Source: a virus
Direction: 5' to 3' (one strand)
DNA length: 48,740 nt
IMG/VR virus record: IMGVR_UViG_3300020000_000024
Coordinates: 1 to 48,740 of that record
This document shows positions 38,198 to 46,962 of this stretch, piece by piece. Each line of letters begins with the position of its first letter. Within the stretch, counting starts at the first letter, position 1. Below the pieces are notes generated by a model. The model worked only from the letters and a program-made list of their open reading frames with translations. It was not told where the DNA came from and made no database searches. Position numbers and translations under genes: made by a program.

Positions 38198-38581
38198 ATG
38201 AACGCACCAGTATTAACTAGCACTCCAACAGGAGTTAAAATGACTTATGAAGTAAAACCAGGAATGACAGATATTGCTCTGCAAGGATATGATATGTTAT
38301 ATAAAGCAGAAGATCCAATGCATCAATCATGGGGATTCTTCTTGTATAAGTTATGCAATCTTCCTTTAAATGGAGTAGTGGATTTTACTTATAACAAAAT
38401 TGAACAAGCAGTTTGTGGATCTAATTCACCTTTTGTTCCAGGACATAGTTATCATCTTAGGGCTGTAGCAACTTTTACAGATCATGGAGAATGGGTAGAT
38501 TTTGAATTTACTGATTCAGGATCTAGTACTACAACCGCAGGGGTAACTACAAATACAACTGTTAAGAAAGGACATAAATAA
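38198..38581 (+). CDS. Hypothetical protein with Fn3-like strand pattern, 127 aa
   Basis: ATG start, 8 nt after the preceding gene. No signal peptide. Sequence TPTGVKMTYEVKPGMTDIALQGYDMLYK and GHSYHLRAVATFTDHGEW (parts) fit a beta-sandwich such as Fn3; Thr/Ser-rich tail. Perhaps a virion decoration or an adaptor related to the two secreted proteins before it. Not certain. Confidence 0.65.
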   Translation: MNAPVLTSTPTGVKMTYEVKPGMTDIALQGYDMLYKAEDPMHQSWGFFLYKLCNLPLNGVVDFTYNKIEQAVCGSNSPFVPGHSYHLRAVATFTDHGEWVDFEFTDSGSSTTTAGVTTNTTVKKGHK

Positions 38582-38832
38582 TGAAACTCTGGCTAACTAA
38601 GTATATTGGTGAGCGTAAATATTACTTAACTCTATTTAAACCTCTTAAAAGAAGGGTTAAAGGTACTAAACGAAATGCATTATATGTAGAGCCAGGAGAG
38701 ACAATAGGAGTTCCTTATTTATGTGAAGAGGGAATTGTATCTTTATTTGGAAGTAAGATATTAAAATTAAAAGATGGAGAATCTATAAAAGTAAATATAC
38801 AAGGAGAAATAATCAATGGAAGTTCAACATAA
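38581..38832 (+). CDS. Hypothetical protein, 83 aa
   Basis: ATG overlaps the preceding TAA by one base and the stop overlaps the next gene by 17 nt. Basic N-terminal half (FKPLKRRVKGTKRNALY), strand-rich end. No family recognised. Confidence 0.65.
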   Translation: MKLWLTKYIGERKYYLTLFKPLKRRVKGTKRNALYVEPGETIGVPYLCEEGIVSLFGSKILKLKDGESIKVNIQGEIINGSST

Positions 38833-39079
38833 GAAATTAGGAAGACAAAATGCTTGGGGACAAGCAAGTGAGTGGCTTAATTTAATTGAGTTGGATGAAA
38901 GATTAGTTGGGAAGAAACATTTAGAAATTGCAATACATGAGATTATGCATATACAGAATCCTGATTGGAGTGAAACAAAGGTAAAAAAGAAATCAAAGGA
39001 AATGACTAAAGTACTTTGGTTATTAAAATATCGAAGAATAGATGATAGAGAAAAGCAACCCAGTGGAACTAAGGCATAG
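38816..39079 (+). CDS. Small metallopeptidase-like protein (HExxH), 87 aa
   Basis: KHLEIAIHEIMHIQNPDWSE contains the HEIMH zinc motif in a predicted helix, with Asp/Glu nearby; the rest is short and Lys-rich. Mini HExxH proteins occur in crAss-like and other phages near the head genes. Possibly a true protease for capsid or tail maturation, or an inactive relative; no third zinc ligand is certain. Overlaps both neighbours. Confidence 0.7.
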   Translation: MEVQHKKLGRQNAWGQASEWLNLIELDERLVGKKHLEIAIHEIMHIQNPDWSETKVKKKSKEMTKVLWLLKYRRIDDREKQPSGTKA

Positions 39080-39287
39080 TTTAGAAAATTTAGATTATTT
39101 AAATGAAATAGGTAGAGATATAACTTTACTTATGCATAAATTAGATGCTAGATTTTATGAAATAAAGAAAGATGTTGAAGATTTAAAAAAGAAACTTTCT
39201 AATAAAATGATTCAGTTGAATTTTGAAGAGAGTGAGTTAATAGACAGGATAGCGGGGAAAGATGATAAAGATAGAGACTCAGTATAA
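39042..39287 (+). CDS. Hypothetical coiled-coil protein, 81 aa
   Basis: ATG start, overlapping the previous gene by 38 nt and the next by 26 nt. Long coiled coil (LLMHKLDARFYEIKKDVEDLKKKLSNKM in part). Unknown function. Confidence 0.6.
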   Translation: MIEKSNPVELRHSLENLDYLNEIGRDITLLMHKLDARFYEIKKDVEDLKKKLSNKMIQLNFEESELIDRIAGKDDKDRDSV

Positions 39288-39618
39288 AGATTTATTTTAC
39301 AAATGGCTTACATGGTTATACCCTGTAATAGAGATTGAAGAGGGAGAAAGGAAGCTTCTAGCTGCTTTTATTACATTACATTATTTCTATTCAAAAAGAG
39401 ATTATAATCAAGATACCTTAAATCAGCTTTTATTCTCTGATGAAACTAAGGAAGGATTACGGACTAAACTTCAATATAGTAAGATTAAATTTACTAAAGC
39501 ATTTAATAAACTCAATGAGTTGAATTTGATTAAGGATGGGAAATTACATCATCTATTAACTAGGTATCCTAAAGATGGTAATTTCAAGATAGTTGTTGAT
39601 TTTAAAATTGTAAACTAA
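39262..39618 (+). CDS. Hypothetical winged-helix-like protein, 118 aa
   Basis: Helical protein with a pattern like a winged helix (AFITLHYFYSKRDYNQDTLNQLLFS...FTKAFNKLNELNLIKDGKLHHLL). Such small proteins recur before IHF-like genes in crAss-like phages, as I recall. ATG start, stop overlaps the next ATG. Confidence 0.68.
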   Translation: MIKIETQYKDLFYKWLTWLYPVIEIEEGERKLLAAFITLHYFYSKRDYNQDTLNQLLFSDETKEGLRTKLQYSKIKFTKAFNKLNELNLIKDGKLHHLLTRYPKDGNFKIVVDFKIVN

Positions 39619-39929
39619 TGATTAGTTGGGTAAAGAAGGTTTATTATAAGTTATTTCCAAAAGAAGTAGAAGAAGTAGAAGAACCATATACAATAGAGAA
39701 TTTAGTTGAAGATTATAGAAAATGTAAGAAAGAAGAGCTTATTGAACTTATGAAACAAGGAATAGATCCTATTCCAGATGATACATATTCTGATGGTTTA
39801 GAGTTAATATACTACACTCCAGAAGAAAATATACAGAGAATAAAGTATAAAGCTTATGTTAAACATAGAATCAATAGAAAACCATTAGAGGTTAAATTAA
39901 ATGAACTTAGATTAGAGATATGGAAGTAA
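39618..39929 (+). CDS. Hypothetical protein, 103 aa
   Basis: ATG start; acidic helical (FPKEVEEVEEPYTIENLVEDYRK), basic C-terminus. Overlaps the next gene by 10 nt. Unknown. Confidence 0.62.
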   Translation: MISWVKKVYYKLFPKEVEEVEEPYTIENLVEDYRKCKKEELIELMKQGIDPIPDDTYSDGLELIYYTPEENIQRIKYKAYVKHRINRKPLEVKLNELRLEIWK

Positions 39930-40237
39930 TGTTAAATAGAGATATTATTGAAGGTTTGGGTTTTAGTAAAAAGAGTCTTAATAATAAATATTTTTTAAGT
40001 TCTGAATTTAATAAGAAAATAGGACATCTTATTTGTACAATAAGAACTACAGAATCAAATCTACAGAATGATAATCATGATGGTCATATGGGAATAGCTA
40101 CTAAAATCTGGTTTAAAGATCCTATAGATTCTTGTTTAGATCCTGAAAGGGGATATTTGAGATATTGGGGATTTATAAAAAATGAAGATGAGTTGGTAAT
40201 GATTTTAGATATGTTGGGGATAACTTGGAGAGATTAA
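39920..40237 (+). CDS. Hypothetical protein, 105 aa
   Basis: ATG start, mixed alpha/beta with a NDNHDGHMGIATKIWF stretch and two Trp in the C-terminal half. Unknown. Confidence 0.62.
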   Translation: MEVMLNRDIIEGLGFSKKSLNNKYFLSSEFNKKIGHLICTIRTTESNLQNDNHDGHMGIATKIWFKDPIDSCLDPERGYLRYWGFIKNEDELVMILDMLGITWRD

Positions 40238-40244
40238 ATAAATT

Positions 40245-40439
40245 ATGCAAACATTAGAACATCCACAAGTTTATTATAGAGGATGTGAGACATTAGATAG
40301 ATTAATACAAGTAGCAAATAAGGCAGATTCAATTAATGAGTTTTTTAAAGAAACTGGATCGGAGTCAAAGATTGAATATGAAACATTTATTGACAGAGAT
40401 CAATATATAATTAAATTTTGTTTATGGAGAGTATCATAG
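40245..40439 (+). CDS. Hypothetical protein, 64 aa
   Basis: ATG start (MQTLEHPQVYYRGCETLDRL...), single compact domain, stop TAG overlaps the IHF-like gene. Unknown. Confidence 0.6.
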   Translation: MQTLEHPQVYYRGCETLDRLIQVANKADSINEFFKETGSESKIEYETFIDRDQYIIKFCLWRVS

Positions 40440-40693
40440 AAAGACTATCAAAGCAATATGATCTACCTAAAGTAGCCATTGAAGCAATAGTTAAATCTAT
40501 GTTTGGATTTGTAGCAGAGACAATACGGAAGGGAGAATTAGAAAGTGTTGCACTGATTCATTTAGGTAAGTTTTGTGTTAAACCAGGAAGAAAGAAATTC
40601 GTATTAAAAATAAGAGATTTTAAAGATAAATTAACGGAGAAGGAGAAATTAATGGATGAGGTTTACTTGGAAACAAATATTACAAATATTTAA
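40424..40693 (+). CDS. IHF/HU-like DNA-binding protein, 89 aa
   Basis: Starts at ATG 40424 (MESIIERLSKQYDLPKVAIEAIVKS); a TTG two codons earlier is unlikely. Sequence fits the HU/IHF fold: two N-terminal helices, then LIHLGKFCVKPGRKKFVLKIRDFKDKL, where the strand-turn-strand arm is present but short. IHF-like subunits are a known feature of crAss-like phage capsid arms. It would bend or compact DNA. Stop overlaps the next gene by 38 nt. Confidence 0.78.
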   Translation: MESIIERLSKQYDLPKVAIEAIVKSMFGFVAETIRKGELESVALIHLGKFCVKPGRKKFVLKIRDFKDKLTEKEKLMDEVYLETNITNI

Positions 40694-40943
40694 AAAAAAG
40701 CAAATATCAGAAATAATTGAGGGATGGAATAACTGGATCTTTGAAACAGAGGAGATTAAACAGGTTGCTGAAAAGAGATTAAATATTTGTTTAACTTGTC
40801 CATTTAGAAGTGATATAGAGAAATCCCCAAATAAGATATTATCAAATTCATATTGTACTGCATGTGGATGTACATTAGAGAAGAAAACAAGATGTTTAAA
40901 ATGTGTATGTCCTAAAGAAAAATGGATGCCTTATGAAAGTTGA
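40656..40943 (+). CDS. Zinc-finger protein, 95 aa
   Basis: CLTCPFRSD, YCTACGCTLEKKTRCLKCVCP: three CxxC pairs, enough for one or two zinc sites. N-terminal half helical and basic (WKQILQIFKKKQIS). Start ATG inside the end of the IHF-like gene. Likely an adaptor or DNA/RNA-binding protein. Confidence 0.75.
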   Translation: MRFTWKQILQIFKKKQISEIIEGWNNWIFETEEIKQVAEKRLNICLTCPFRSDIEKSPNKILSNSYCTACGCTLEKKTRCLKCVCPKEKWMPYES

Positions 40944-41190
40944 ACTAAAGGTAAGTATGGATCTGATAAATCAAAAGAACAAAGTAATTAAAAAGAACTG
41001 TATTGTTAGATATTTATTAGATACAGATGATATACAATATCCACAAGAAGTATTAAATAGTAAAGGTGGTGTTGTAAAGAATAGATGTAGAATTTACGTT
41101 AAAGGATTAGATACTTTAGTAGTTTCACATGGTTATGAGTACATTAAAAATTTAATTAATAGTAAAGAAATAAAAGGATTTAAAAGATGA
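40933..41190 (+). CDS. Hypothetical protein, 85 aa
   Basis: Best start ATG 40933 (MKVELKVSMDLINQKN...), overlapping the zinc-finger stop by 11 nt; a start at 40903 would add 10 residues. Strand-rich (IVRYLLDTDD; NRCRIYVKGLDTLVV). Unknown. Confidence 0.65.
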   Translation: MKVELKVSMDLINQKNKVIKKNCIVRYLLDTDDIQYPQEVLNSKGGVVKNRCRIYVKGLDTLVVSHGYEYIKNLINSKEIKGFKR

Positions 41191-41582
41191 AGAAAGAAAA
41201 GGGAAGTAATGGAGCAGTTGGAGTACCAGGAAGTCAGGGATTTGTAGATTTTAGTAATCACATTACACCAACAAGGAATCAATTGTTTGTAGAGTTATTT
41301 GAAGAAAGTAATATGACTGCTGCTGGTATTATTAAACCAGATAGTCAAATTGAAACAGAACCATTTGCTACTGTTATTGCAGTATCAGATACACTTAAAG
41401 GAATTAAAGCAGGGGATACAGTTCTGATGCGTATGGGAATACAAGCAGACGTATTTAAACTACAAGGTAAGAAATATGCAATGCTTACAGATTTTGATAT
41501 TGTAGCAGTTATTGATGAGGTCATGATTCAGGAAATGAAACGTAGTCATAATATTAAAAAACAACCAACACTAGAGAACTAA
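41187..41582 (+). CDS. GroES-like co-chaperonin (Cpn10), 131 aa
   Basis: Residues about 27-110 fit the GroES barrel: TPTRNQLFVELFEESN, then a mobile loop region AAGIIKPDSQIETEPFA, TVIAVSDTLKGIKAGDTVLMRMG and KYAMLTDFDIVAVID. The N-terminal 25 residues and C-terminal 20 are extensions. It would help the host GroEL fold large capsid proteins, as T4 gp31 does. Located a few genes before TerL in the head-gene block. Confidence 0.85.
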   Translation: MKKEKGSNGAVGVPGSQGFVDFSNHITPTRNQLFVELFEESNMTAAGIIKPDSQIETEPFATVIAVSDTLKGIKAGDTVLMRMGIQADVFKLQGKKYAMLTDFDIVAVIDEVMIQEMKRSHNIKKQPTLEN

Positions 41583-41767
41583 TGAATAAATTAGAGATAT
41601 TAGCAAAACTTTTAAAAGAAGATAAGATAACAGTAGAGGAATTTAAAACTCTTTTAGAACCTTATTATATAAATCAGTATCAACCTTATTGGACTGGTTA
41701 TGATGTACCTTATAAAGTTACATGTGGTTCAGTTACTTCATCTGATAATTTTGTAACTAGCGGATAA
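41582..41767 (+). CDS. Small hypothetical protein, 61 aa
   Basis: ATG overlaps the GroES-like stop by one base. N-terminal helix (LEILAKLLKEDKITVEEFKTLL) resembles a short oligomerization helix; Tyr-rich tail. Unknown. Confidence 0.6.
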   Translation: MNKLEILAKLLKEDKITVEEFKTLLEPYYINQYQPYWTGYDVPYKVTCGSVTSSDNFVTSG

Positions 41768-42297
41768 TGGAATTATTTACTTTCGATAAGAATCAAGTAA
41801 CAGTAAGACCTCATACTCTTCTTATAAAGGAATTTAAAGTAATTTGGGATAGAGATAGGAGTAAGAATAAAGAATTTGCTTTACAAGAACTTGCCTATGT
41901 ATTTTATATTGCAGATTATAAATCTATTTATTTAAGTACAGCACCAGAAGAAAGATCTGCTATTCTTATAGATGATTTAAATTTAAAGAATTGGAAACCA
42001 GATTCTGTAATAGAAGATGCGATAAAGAAATATGCAGATCTACAGAAAACCATGTCTATGAGATTCTTAGATTCCCAAAGGCAAGCTTTAGAGCAACTTA
42101 TGTTATATTTTAAGAATATAAAATATGAGAACATCTCCAAACCTTCAGAGTTATCTAAGAGTATGACTGATACTGCAAAGATATTAGAATCAATAGATAA
42201 GATTGAAGAGAGAATTAGAAAAGAGCTTAGTTCCAAAGGTAAAACAATGGGTGATAGGGAAATAGGTTTATTTGAAGATCCAGAACCAAATGAGTAA
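41767..42297 (+). CDS. Hypothetical protein before TerL, candidate small terminase, 176 aa
   Basis: Helical protein (IWDRDRSKNKEFALQELAYVFYI; SMRFLDSQRQALEQLMLYFKNI) ending with an acidic tail (GLFEDPEPNE). The position directly before TerL and the size fit a small terminase subunit, but no DNA-binding motif is clear, so this is only a positional guess. Overlaps TerL start by 8 nt. Confidence 0.65.
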   Translation: MELFTFDKNQVTVRPHTLLIKEFKVIWDRDRSKNKEFALQELAYVFYIADYKSIYLSTAPEERSAILIDDLNLKNWKPDSVIEDAIKKYADLQKTMSMRFLDSQRQALEQLMLYFKNIKYENISKPSELSKSMTDTAKILESIDKIEERIRKELSSKGKTMGDREIGLFEDPEPNE

Positions 42298-44308
42298 TAT
42301 AAAAATCAAGTGGACTAATACAGATGCTTTTCGAGCATCAGCTATTTTCTTTAAAGAGAATGGTACATACTGTAAATATCCACCTGGTTCTAGAGCTTAC
42401 AAAAAGTTCTGGGATGAAGAACGTAAAAGAGCTTTAGAAGGTTATACAGTAGATGGTAGACATATAACTGGTTATCATTATTGGTATTTAAACTATTGTG
42501 TAATTCAACAGGTAATACCCGTATTAGATAAGAATGGTATTATTCAGTATGATAAAGATGGTAATGTACAGGGAGATAAGATTACAGATTTTCCTTTATT
42601 CTGGGATTCAGATGTAGATTACTTTAATTATGTTGAAAATGCAGCTCTTAATAGTAGGCATTGTGTAGTTCTAAAAGCTCGAAGAAAGGGTTATTCCTAT
42701 AAGAATGGAAGTATGCTTACTAGGAACTATTTCTTAGTTCCAGGTAGTAAATCTTATGCTATCGCATCTGAACAGAACTTCTTATTAAAGGATGGTGTAT
42801 TAGCTAAAGCATATGAGATGATGTCTCATGTGGATGAACATACAGCATTTGCTAAGAAAAGAGATTTTATAGATAGACCTCTTCATAAGAGAGCTTCCTA
42901 TAAATGGACAGTTGATGGAGTTGTTATAGAAAGAGGATATAAATCAGAAATTATTGGAATGACTTTGAAGAATGATGTTCAAAGAATTCGAGGTATCTCT
43001 GGTAAATTAATTCTTTTTGAGGAAGCTGGTAAGTTTCCTAATCTATTAACAGCTTGGAATATTGCAAAGAGTTCTGTAAAGCAAGGTAATAAGGTTTATG
43101 GAACATTATGTGCATTTGGAACTGGTGGTACTGAACAAGGAGATTTTGGAGATCTACAGGAATTATTTAGTTCACCTGAAGGTTATGAAGTTTATCCACA
43201 AGAGAATATCTGGGAAGATGGGAACATTAGAAAAGAATGTGCATTCTTTGTACCAGATTATTTAAATCTTGATGGATATTATGATCATGATGGTAACTCT
43301 GATATACCTACAGCTACTGAATATATAAAGAAGGAAAGAAAGAAAGTACTGGATAATACAAGAGATACTAATGCTTTTAAGAGACATTGTGCAGAGCATC
43401 CAATGATCCCTACCGAAGCAATGATGAAATTGTCAGGAAATAGATTTCCTATACAAGATTTATCAGGTATCCTTGCTAGATTAGAATTGGATTCTCAATA
43501 TGAGAAGAGCTTATATAAAGGTAGATTTACAATAGCAGAAGATGGAACTATTGAGTTTAAGCAGGATGATAGTGCTAAAATTCTCTATAAGTTTCCTCAC
43601 AAGAAGGAAGATAATCTGGATACGCCAGTAATCCTTTATGAGCAACCATATAAAGATCCTGATGGAAAGATACCTTTTGGTATGTACATTGCAGGAACAG
43701 ATCCATATGATCATGATCATTCTGTAACAGGTTCATTAGGTTCTACATTTATTATTAATAAACTAACTGGAAGAATAGTAGCAGAGTATTCAGGAAGACC
43801 TGAAACAGCTAAACAATATTATGAGCAAGTACGAAGATTACTCATTTACTTTAATGCCAGAGCATTATATGAGAATAATCTAATTGGAATGTTTAATTAT
43901 TTTGAATCTCAAAATTCGTTGCATTTGCTTTGTTTAGAACCTATATGGTTAACTGATATTGTAAAGAATTCATCTGGTACAAGAAAGTATGGACTAAAGA
44001 TGTCTAAGGAAGTAAAGAGTTTTGGTGAAGGTTTAATTCATCAATGGTTAATTGCTCCTTACGATGCTGAAAAAGGTATCCAGAATATGCATAAGATTCG
44101 TTCTATACCTTTATTAGAAGAATTAATTAAGTACGATCCTGAAGGAAACTTCGATAGAGTTATGGCATTAATGTGTGTTCTTTATCAGTTAGGAGAGGAA
44201 AGAAGATATGTACCTGAAATAGATAGTACTCAAAGATATAAAACATTTACACAAAAAGATTTTTTTAACAAACCACTGTTTCAAAAGAAACAAATTTTTA
44301 ACAATTAA
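42290..44308 (+). CDS. Terminase large subunit (ATPase-nuclease), 672 aa
   Basis: Start ATG 42290 (MSNIKIKWTNTDAF...), as the frame before it only offers a TTG. ATPase part: a degenerate Walker A VVLKARRKGYSYKNG (about 126-140) and Walker B KLILFEEAG (239-247), whose FEEAG carries the acidic pair. Nuclease part: MYIAGTDPYDHDHS (about 464-477) with the RNase H-like Asp cluster. It would cut concatemers and drive DNA into the procapsid. Length is typical of crAss-like TerL. Confidence 0.92.
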   Translation: MSNIKIKWTNTDAFRASAIFFKENGTYCKYPPGSRAYKKFWDEERKRALEGYTVDGRHITGYHYWYLNYCVIQQVIPVLDKNGIIQYDKDGNVQGDKITDFPLFWDSDVDYFNYVENAALNSRHCVVLKARRKGYSYKNGSMLTRNYFLVPGSKSYAIASEQNFLLKDGVLAKAYEMMSHVDEHTAFAKKRDFIDRPLHKRASYKWTVDGVVIERGYKSEIIGMTLKNDVQRIRGISGKLILFEEAGKFPNLLTAWNIAKSSVKQGNKVYGTLCAFGTGGTEQGDFGDLQELFSSPEGYEVYPQENIWEDGNIRKECAFFVPDYLNLDGYYDHDGNSDIPTATEYIKKERKKVLDNTRDTNAFKRHCAEHPMIPTEAMMKLSGNRFPIQDLSGILARLELDSQYEKSLYKGRFTIAEDGTIEFKQDDSAKILYKFPHKKEDNLDTPVILYEQPYKDPDGKIPFGMYIAGTDPYDHDHSVTGSLGSTFIINKLTGRIVAEYSGRPETAKQYYEQVRRLLIYFNARALYENNLIGMFNYFESQNSLHLLCLEPIWLTDIVKNSSGTRKYGLKMSKEVKSFGEGLIHQWLIAPYDAEKGIQNMHKIRSIPLLEELIKYDPEGNFDRVMALMCVLYQLGEERRYVPEIDSTQRYKTFTQKDFFNKPLFQKKQIFNN

Positions 44309-44310
44309 TT

Positions 44311-46728
44311 ATGGATCAGATCACCTTACGAGAATTCCCTGTACAGAAAAAACTGTATAGTGAAAAAGATAAAGAATGGAGAGAGAATTGCGTAGATGCA
44401 GTTATTTCTGTTTGTAATGCATTTGGAAGATCTCGTAGATCAAGTAATAAACAAAAGAGACGTAACTATAATCTCTTTAATAATAAGATTGATAGAGCAG
44501 ATTTTGATTATGTTCTTAATCCTTTCAATCTTTCTAAAGAAGCTATTAAGGAGTTTCAATTTCCAGCAACCTTACAACCCTATGATATTATAAGTAATTA
44601 TTTTCAGTTGCTTATGGGAGAGGAAATGAAACGTCCATTTAATCCTTTAGTTGTGGCAGTTAATGAGAGTGCTATTTCTGAAAAGCAAACTCAGAAGAAG
44701 GATATGATAATGAAGAGTTTAGAGGAACTATTATCACATACTGTACAAACTGGAGAACAGGTTCAACCTGAACAATTAAAGAAATATAGAAATTATAGTC
44801 CTAAAGCAATTCGTGAAAGTGTAGCTGAAAAGTTACTTAATCACTATATGAGAAAAGAGCATCTTACAGAAATGTGGAATGCTCATTTTAAAGATGTACT
44901 TTTAGGGGGTGAGGAAATTGCGGATATATCTCAAGTTGCAGATGAACCAAGAGTGAGAAGGGTAAATCCAATGGAGATATACTTCTTATTACTTAATAAT
45001 TCGGATAAGGTAGATGAAGCAGAAAAGATCTATGAAAGAAATAGGTTAACTGTATCAGAGATTATAGATGAATTCTATGAGTATCTTACTCCAGATCAAA
45101 TAGATGATTTAGAATCCTATTCACAAGGTAACACCACAAATTATACATATGGACCATTCTTATTCAATATTGCAGAGGTAGAATCTATTTATACCTTTGA
45201 AGATGATTATGGTGAAAGGGGTATTCCTGTACATAGAACTAGGTGGCAATCTAAGAAGAAAGTTGGATCATGGCATTATATTGATGAGAATGGAGCACCT
45301 CAAGAAGAACTTGTAGATGAGACCTTTAAAGTAAATAAGAAAGATAAATCTCAATGGGTTGAATGGTTCTGGATTAATGAATATTGGGAAGGAACTAGGA
45401 TTGGTCAAGATATGTATCTTAATATTAGACCAAGAAAACAACAATTCAGATCTATTGATAATATTTCAAAGAATAAATCAGGATATGTAGGTACAGTGTA
45501 TTCTTGTACCAATAGTCAATCAGTATCCCTAATGGATAGGTTAGTTCCTTGGATTTACTTATATCTCATTATCTGGTATAGGACTGAACTTGCAATGGCT
45601 AAGAACATTGGAAAGTTAGGTTTAATTGATGTTTCATTGATTCCTGATGATATGGAACCAGAGAAATGGATGTACTTTGCTCAAGCAATGGGATTTGGTT
45701 TTATCAATCCATATAATGAATCTAATAAATTACGAGGGATTCAGGGTGGAAACATGGCTGATCGTAATAAAGAATTAGATTTATCACAAGCAGCTTATAT
45801 TAAAAATCACATTGATCTGTTAACTTTCATTGAACAAAAGATTCAAGATACTTCTGGTATCACTAGACAGCGTTTAGGAGAGATTACAAGTAGTGAACTT
45901 GTTGGTAATACAGAAAGAGCAGTAACTCAATCAAGTCATATTACAGAGCCTTATTTTACTCCACATGAGTATTTCAAGGTTAGATGTTGTGAGGCTCTTG
46001 TAGAAGTGGCTAAAGATTGTTTAGAAGAACGTAAGAAAGCATTTCAGTATATTACTGATGATGTAGATACAGTTCTCTTTGAAGTAGATGGTGATGATTT
46101 CAATAATGCTGATTATGGAGTATTTGTATCTAATATAAGTAGGGATCAACAAACTCTTGAAACATTAAAGCAATTGTTACAAGCTGCTTTACAGAATGAT
46201 AAAGTAGAATTATCTCAAGTTGTAGATGTATTGAATACAAATTCAATTTCTGATATTAAGAGAAAACTTATTGATGCTGAAGAAGATAGACAAGAAATGC
46301 TTGTACAGCAACAAAAAATGGAACAAGAACATCAACAAGAGATGCAGAATCAAATGATTCAATCTCAAGCAGAAGCTCTTGATAGAGAAAGTGAAGAGAA
46401 ACAATTGGATCGTGAGAATCAAATTCAACTTGCTATTATTAAAGCAGAAGGTTCTGCAGAGTTCAATACTGGTGATGCTGGGGTAGATACTTTAGAAACT
46501 GAAGCTAAGATTGCTTTGGAGAAAAGTAAACTTGAACATCAGAAGATGGTGGATAAGAGGAAGTTAGATCTTGAACAACTTAAAATTAATGCTGAGAATT
46601 TAAGATCTAAACAAGAATTAGATAAGCAGCACCAGCATGAAAAACAGATTCAAGCTAAAGATCATGAAAATAAAATTAAGGTTGAAAGAGTTAAAGCAAA
46701 ATCACGCCCTAAGAAAACTGGAAAATAA
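44311..46728 (+). CDS. Portal protein, 805 aa
   Basis: Directly after TerL, size and sequence fit crAss-like portals: N-terminal clip/wing region, an aromatic central part (KVGSWHYIDENG; WFWINEYWEGTRIG), and a long C-terminal Gln/Glu/Lys-rich coiled-coil (from about 650 to the end; MLVQQQKMEQEHQQEMQNQM shows the style). Twelve copies would form the DNA channel at the capsid vertex. The C-terminal coiled coil is unusually long and may reach into the capsid interior. Ends in a TAATG overlap with the next small gene. Confidence 0.88.
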   Translation: MDQITLREFPVQKKLYSEKDKEWRENCVDAVISVCNAFGRSRRSSNKQKRRNYNLFNNKIDRADFDYVLNPFNLSKEAIKEFQFPATLQPYDIISNYFQLLMGEEMKRPFNPLVVAVNESAISEKQTQKKDMIMKSLEELLSHTVQTGEQVQPEQLKKYRNYSPKAIRESVAEKLLNHYMRKEHLTEMWNAHFKDVLLGGEEIADISQVADEPRVRRVNPMEIYFLLLNNSDKVDEAEKIYERNRLTVSEIIDEFYEYLTPDQIDDLESYSQGNTTNYTYGPFLFNIAEVESIYTFEDDYGERGIPVHRTRWQSKKKVGSWHYIDENGAPQEELVDETFKVNKKDKSQWVEWFWINEYWEGTRIGQDMYLNIRPRKQQFRSIDNISKNKSGYVGTVYSCTNSQSVSLMDRLVPWIYLYLIIWYRTELAMAKNIGKLGLIDVSLIPDDMEPEKWMYFAQAMGFGFINPYNESNKLRGIQGGNMADRNKELDLSQAAYIKNHIDLLTFIEQKIQDTSGITRQRLGEITSSELVGNTERAVTQSSHITEPYFTPHEYFKVRCCEALVEVAKDCLEERKKAFQYITDDVDTVLFEVDGDDFNNADYGVFVSNISRDQQTLETLKQLLQAALQNDKVELSQVVDVLNTNSISDIKRKLIDAEEDRQEMLVQQQKMEQEHQQEMQNQMIQSQAEALDRESEEKQLDRENQIQLAIIKAEGSAEFNTGDAGVDTLETEAKIALEKSKLEHQKMVDKRKLDLEQLKINAENLRSKQELDKQHQHEKQIQAKDHENKIKVERVKAKSRPKKTGK

Positions 46729-46871
46729 TGAAAATAGATTTAATGAGAGGAGTTTGTAAAAAGTGTGGAAGTGAGAAACACTTACTTGATTTTTGGTTTC
46801 AAAATAGGAGACCTTTACAAATATGTAAGGATTGTTATCCTAAAAGATGGAATATTGTACATTATAGATAA
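46728..46871 (+). CDS. Small zinc-ribbon protein, 47 aa
   Basis: ATG 46728 overlaps the portal TAA (TAATG). MKIDLMRGVCKKCGSEKHLL...QICKDCYPKRWN gives CxxC...CxxC, a zinc ribbon. Basic. Unknown role; it separates portal from the capsid-arm promoter. Confidence 0.7.
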   Translation: MKIDLMRGVCKKCGSEKHLLDFWFQNRRPLQICKDCYPKRWNIVHYR

Positions 46872-46890
46872 TTCATTTTTTGAAGAAACT

Positions 46891-46909
46891 AAACAATTAG
46901 CCTAGTAAA
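46891..46909 (+). repeat. 19-nt repeat, second copy
   Basis: AAACAATTAGCCTAGTAAA, identical to intron nucleotides at 19119-19137 (minus). It lies in the spacer after the zinc-ribbon gene, 45 nt ahead of the scaffold promoter. No further intron-like sequence follows it. Confidence 0.8.
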
Positions 46910-46954
46910 ATTAAAAATACCCAATTAAAAAAAAATAATTGTGTAAATATGTTG

Positions 46955-46962
46955 TATATTTG
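46955..46962 (+). promoter_or_regulatory. -7 box of a probable promoter for scaffold and capsid genes
   Basis: TATATTTG fits TAnnTTTG, 21 nt before the ATG at 46984. The upstream -33 region is an A-tract without a clear TTGAC; TTGTG at 46939 is too close. A weaker match than the two TTGAC-N18 promoters. Confidence 0.5.
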
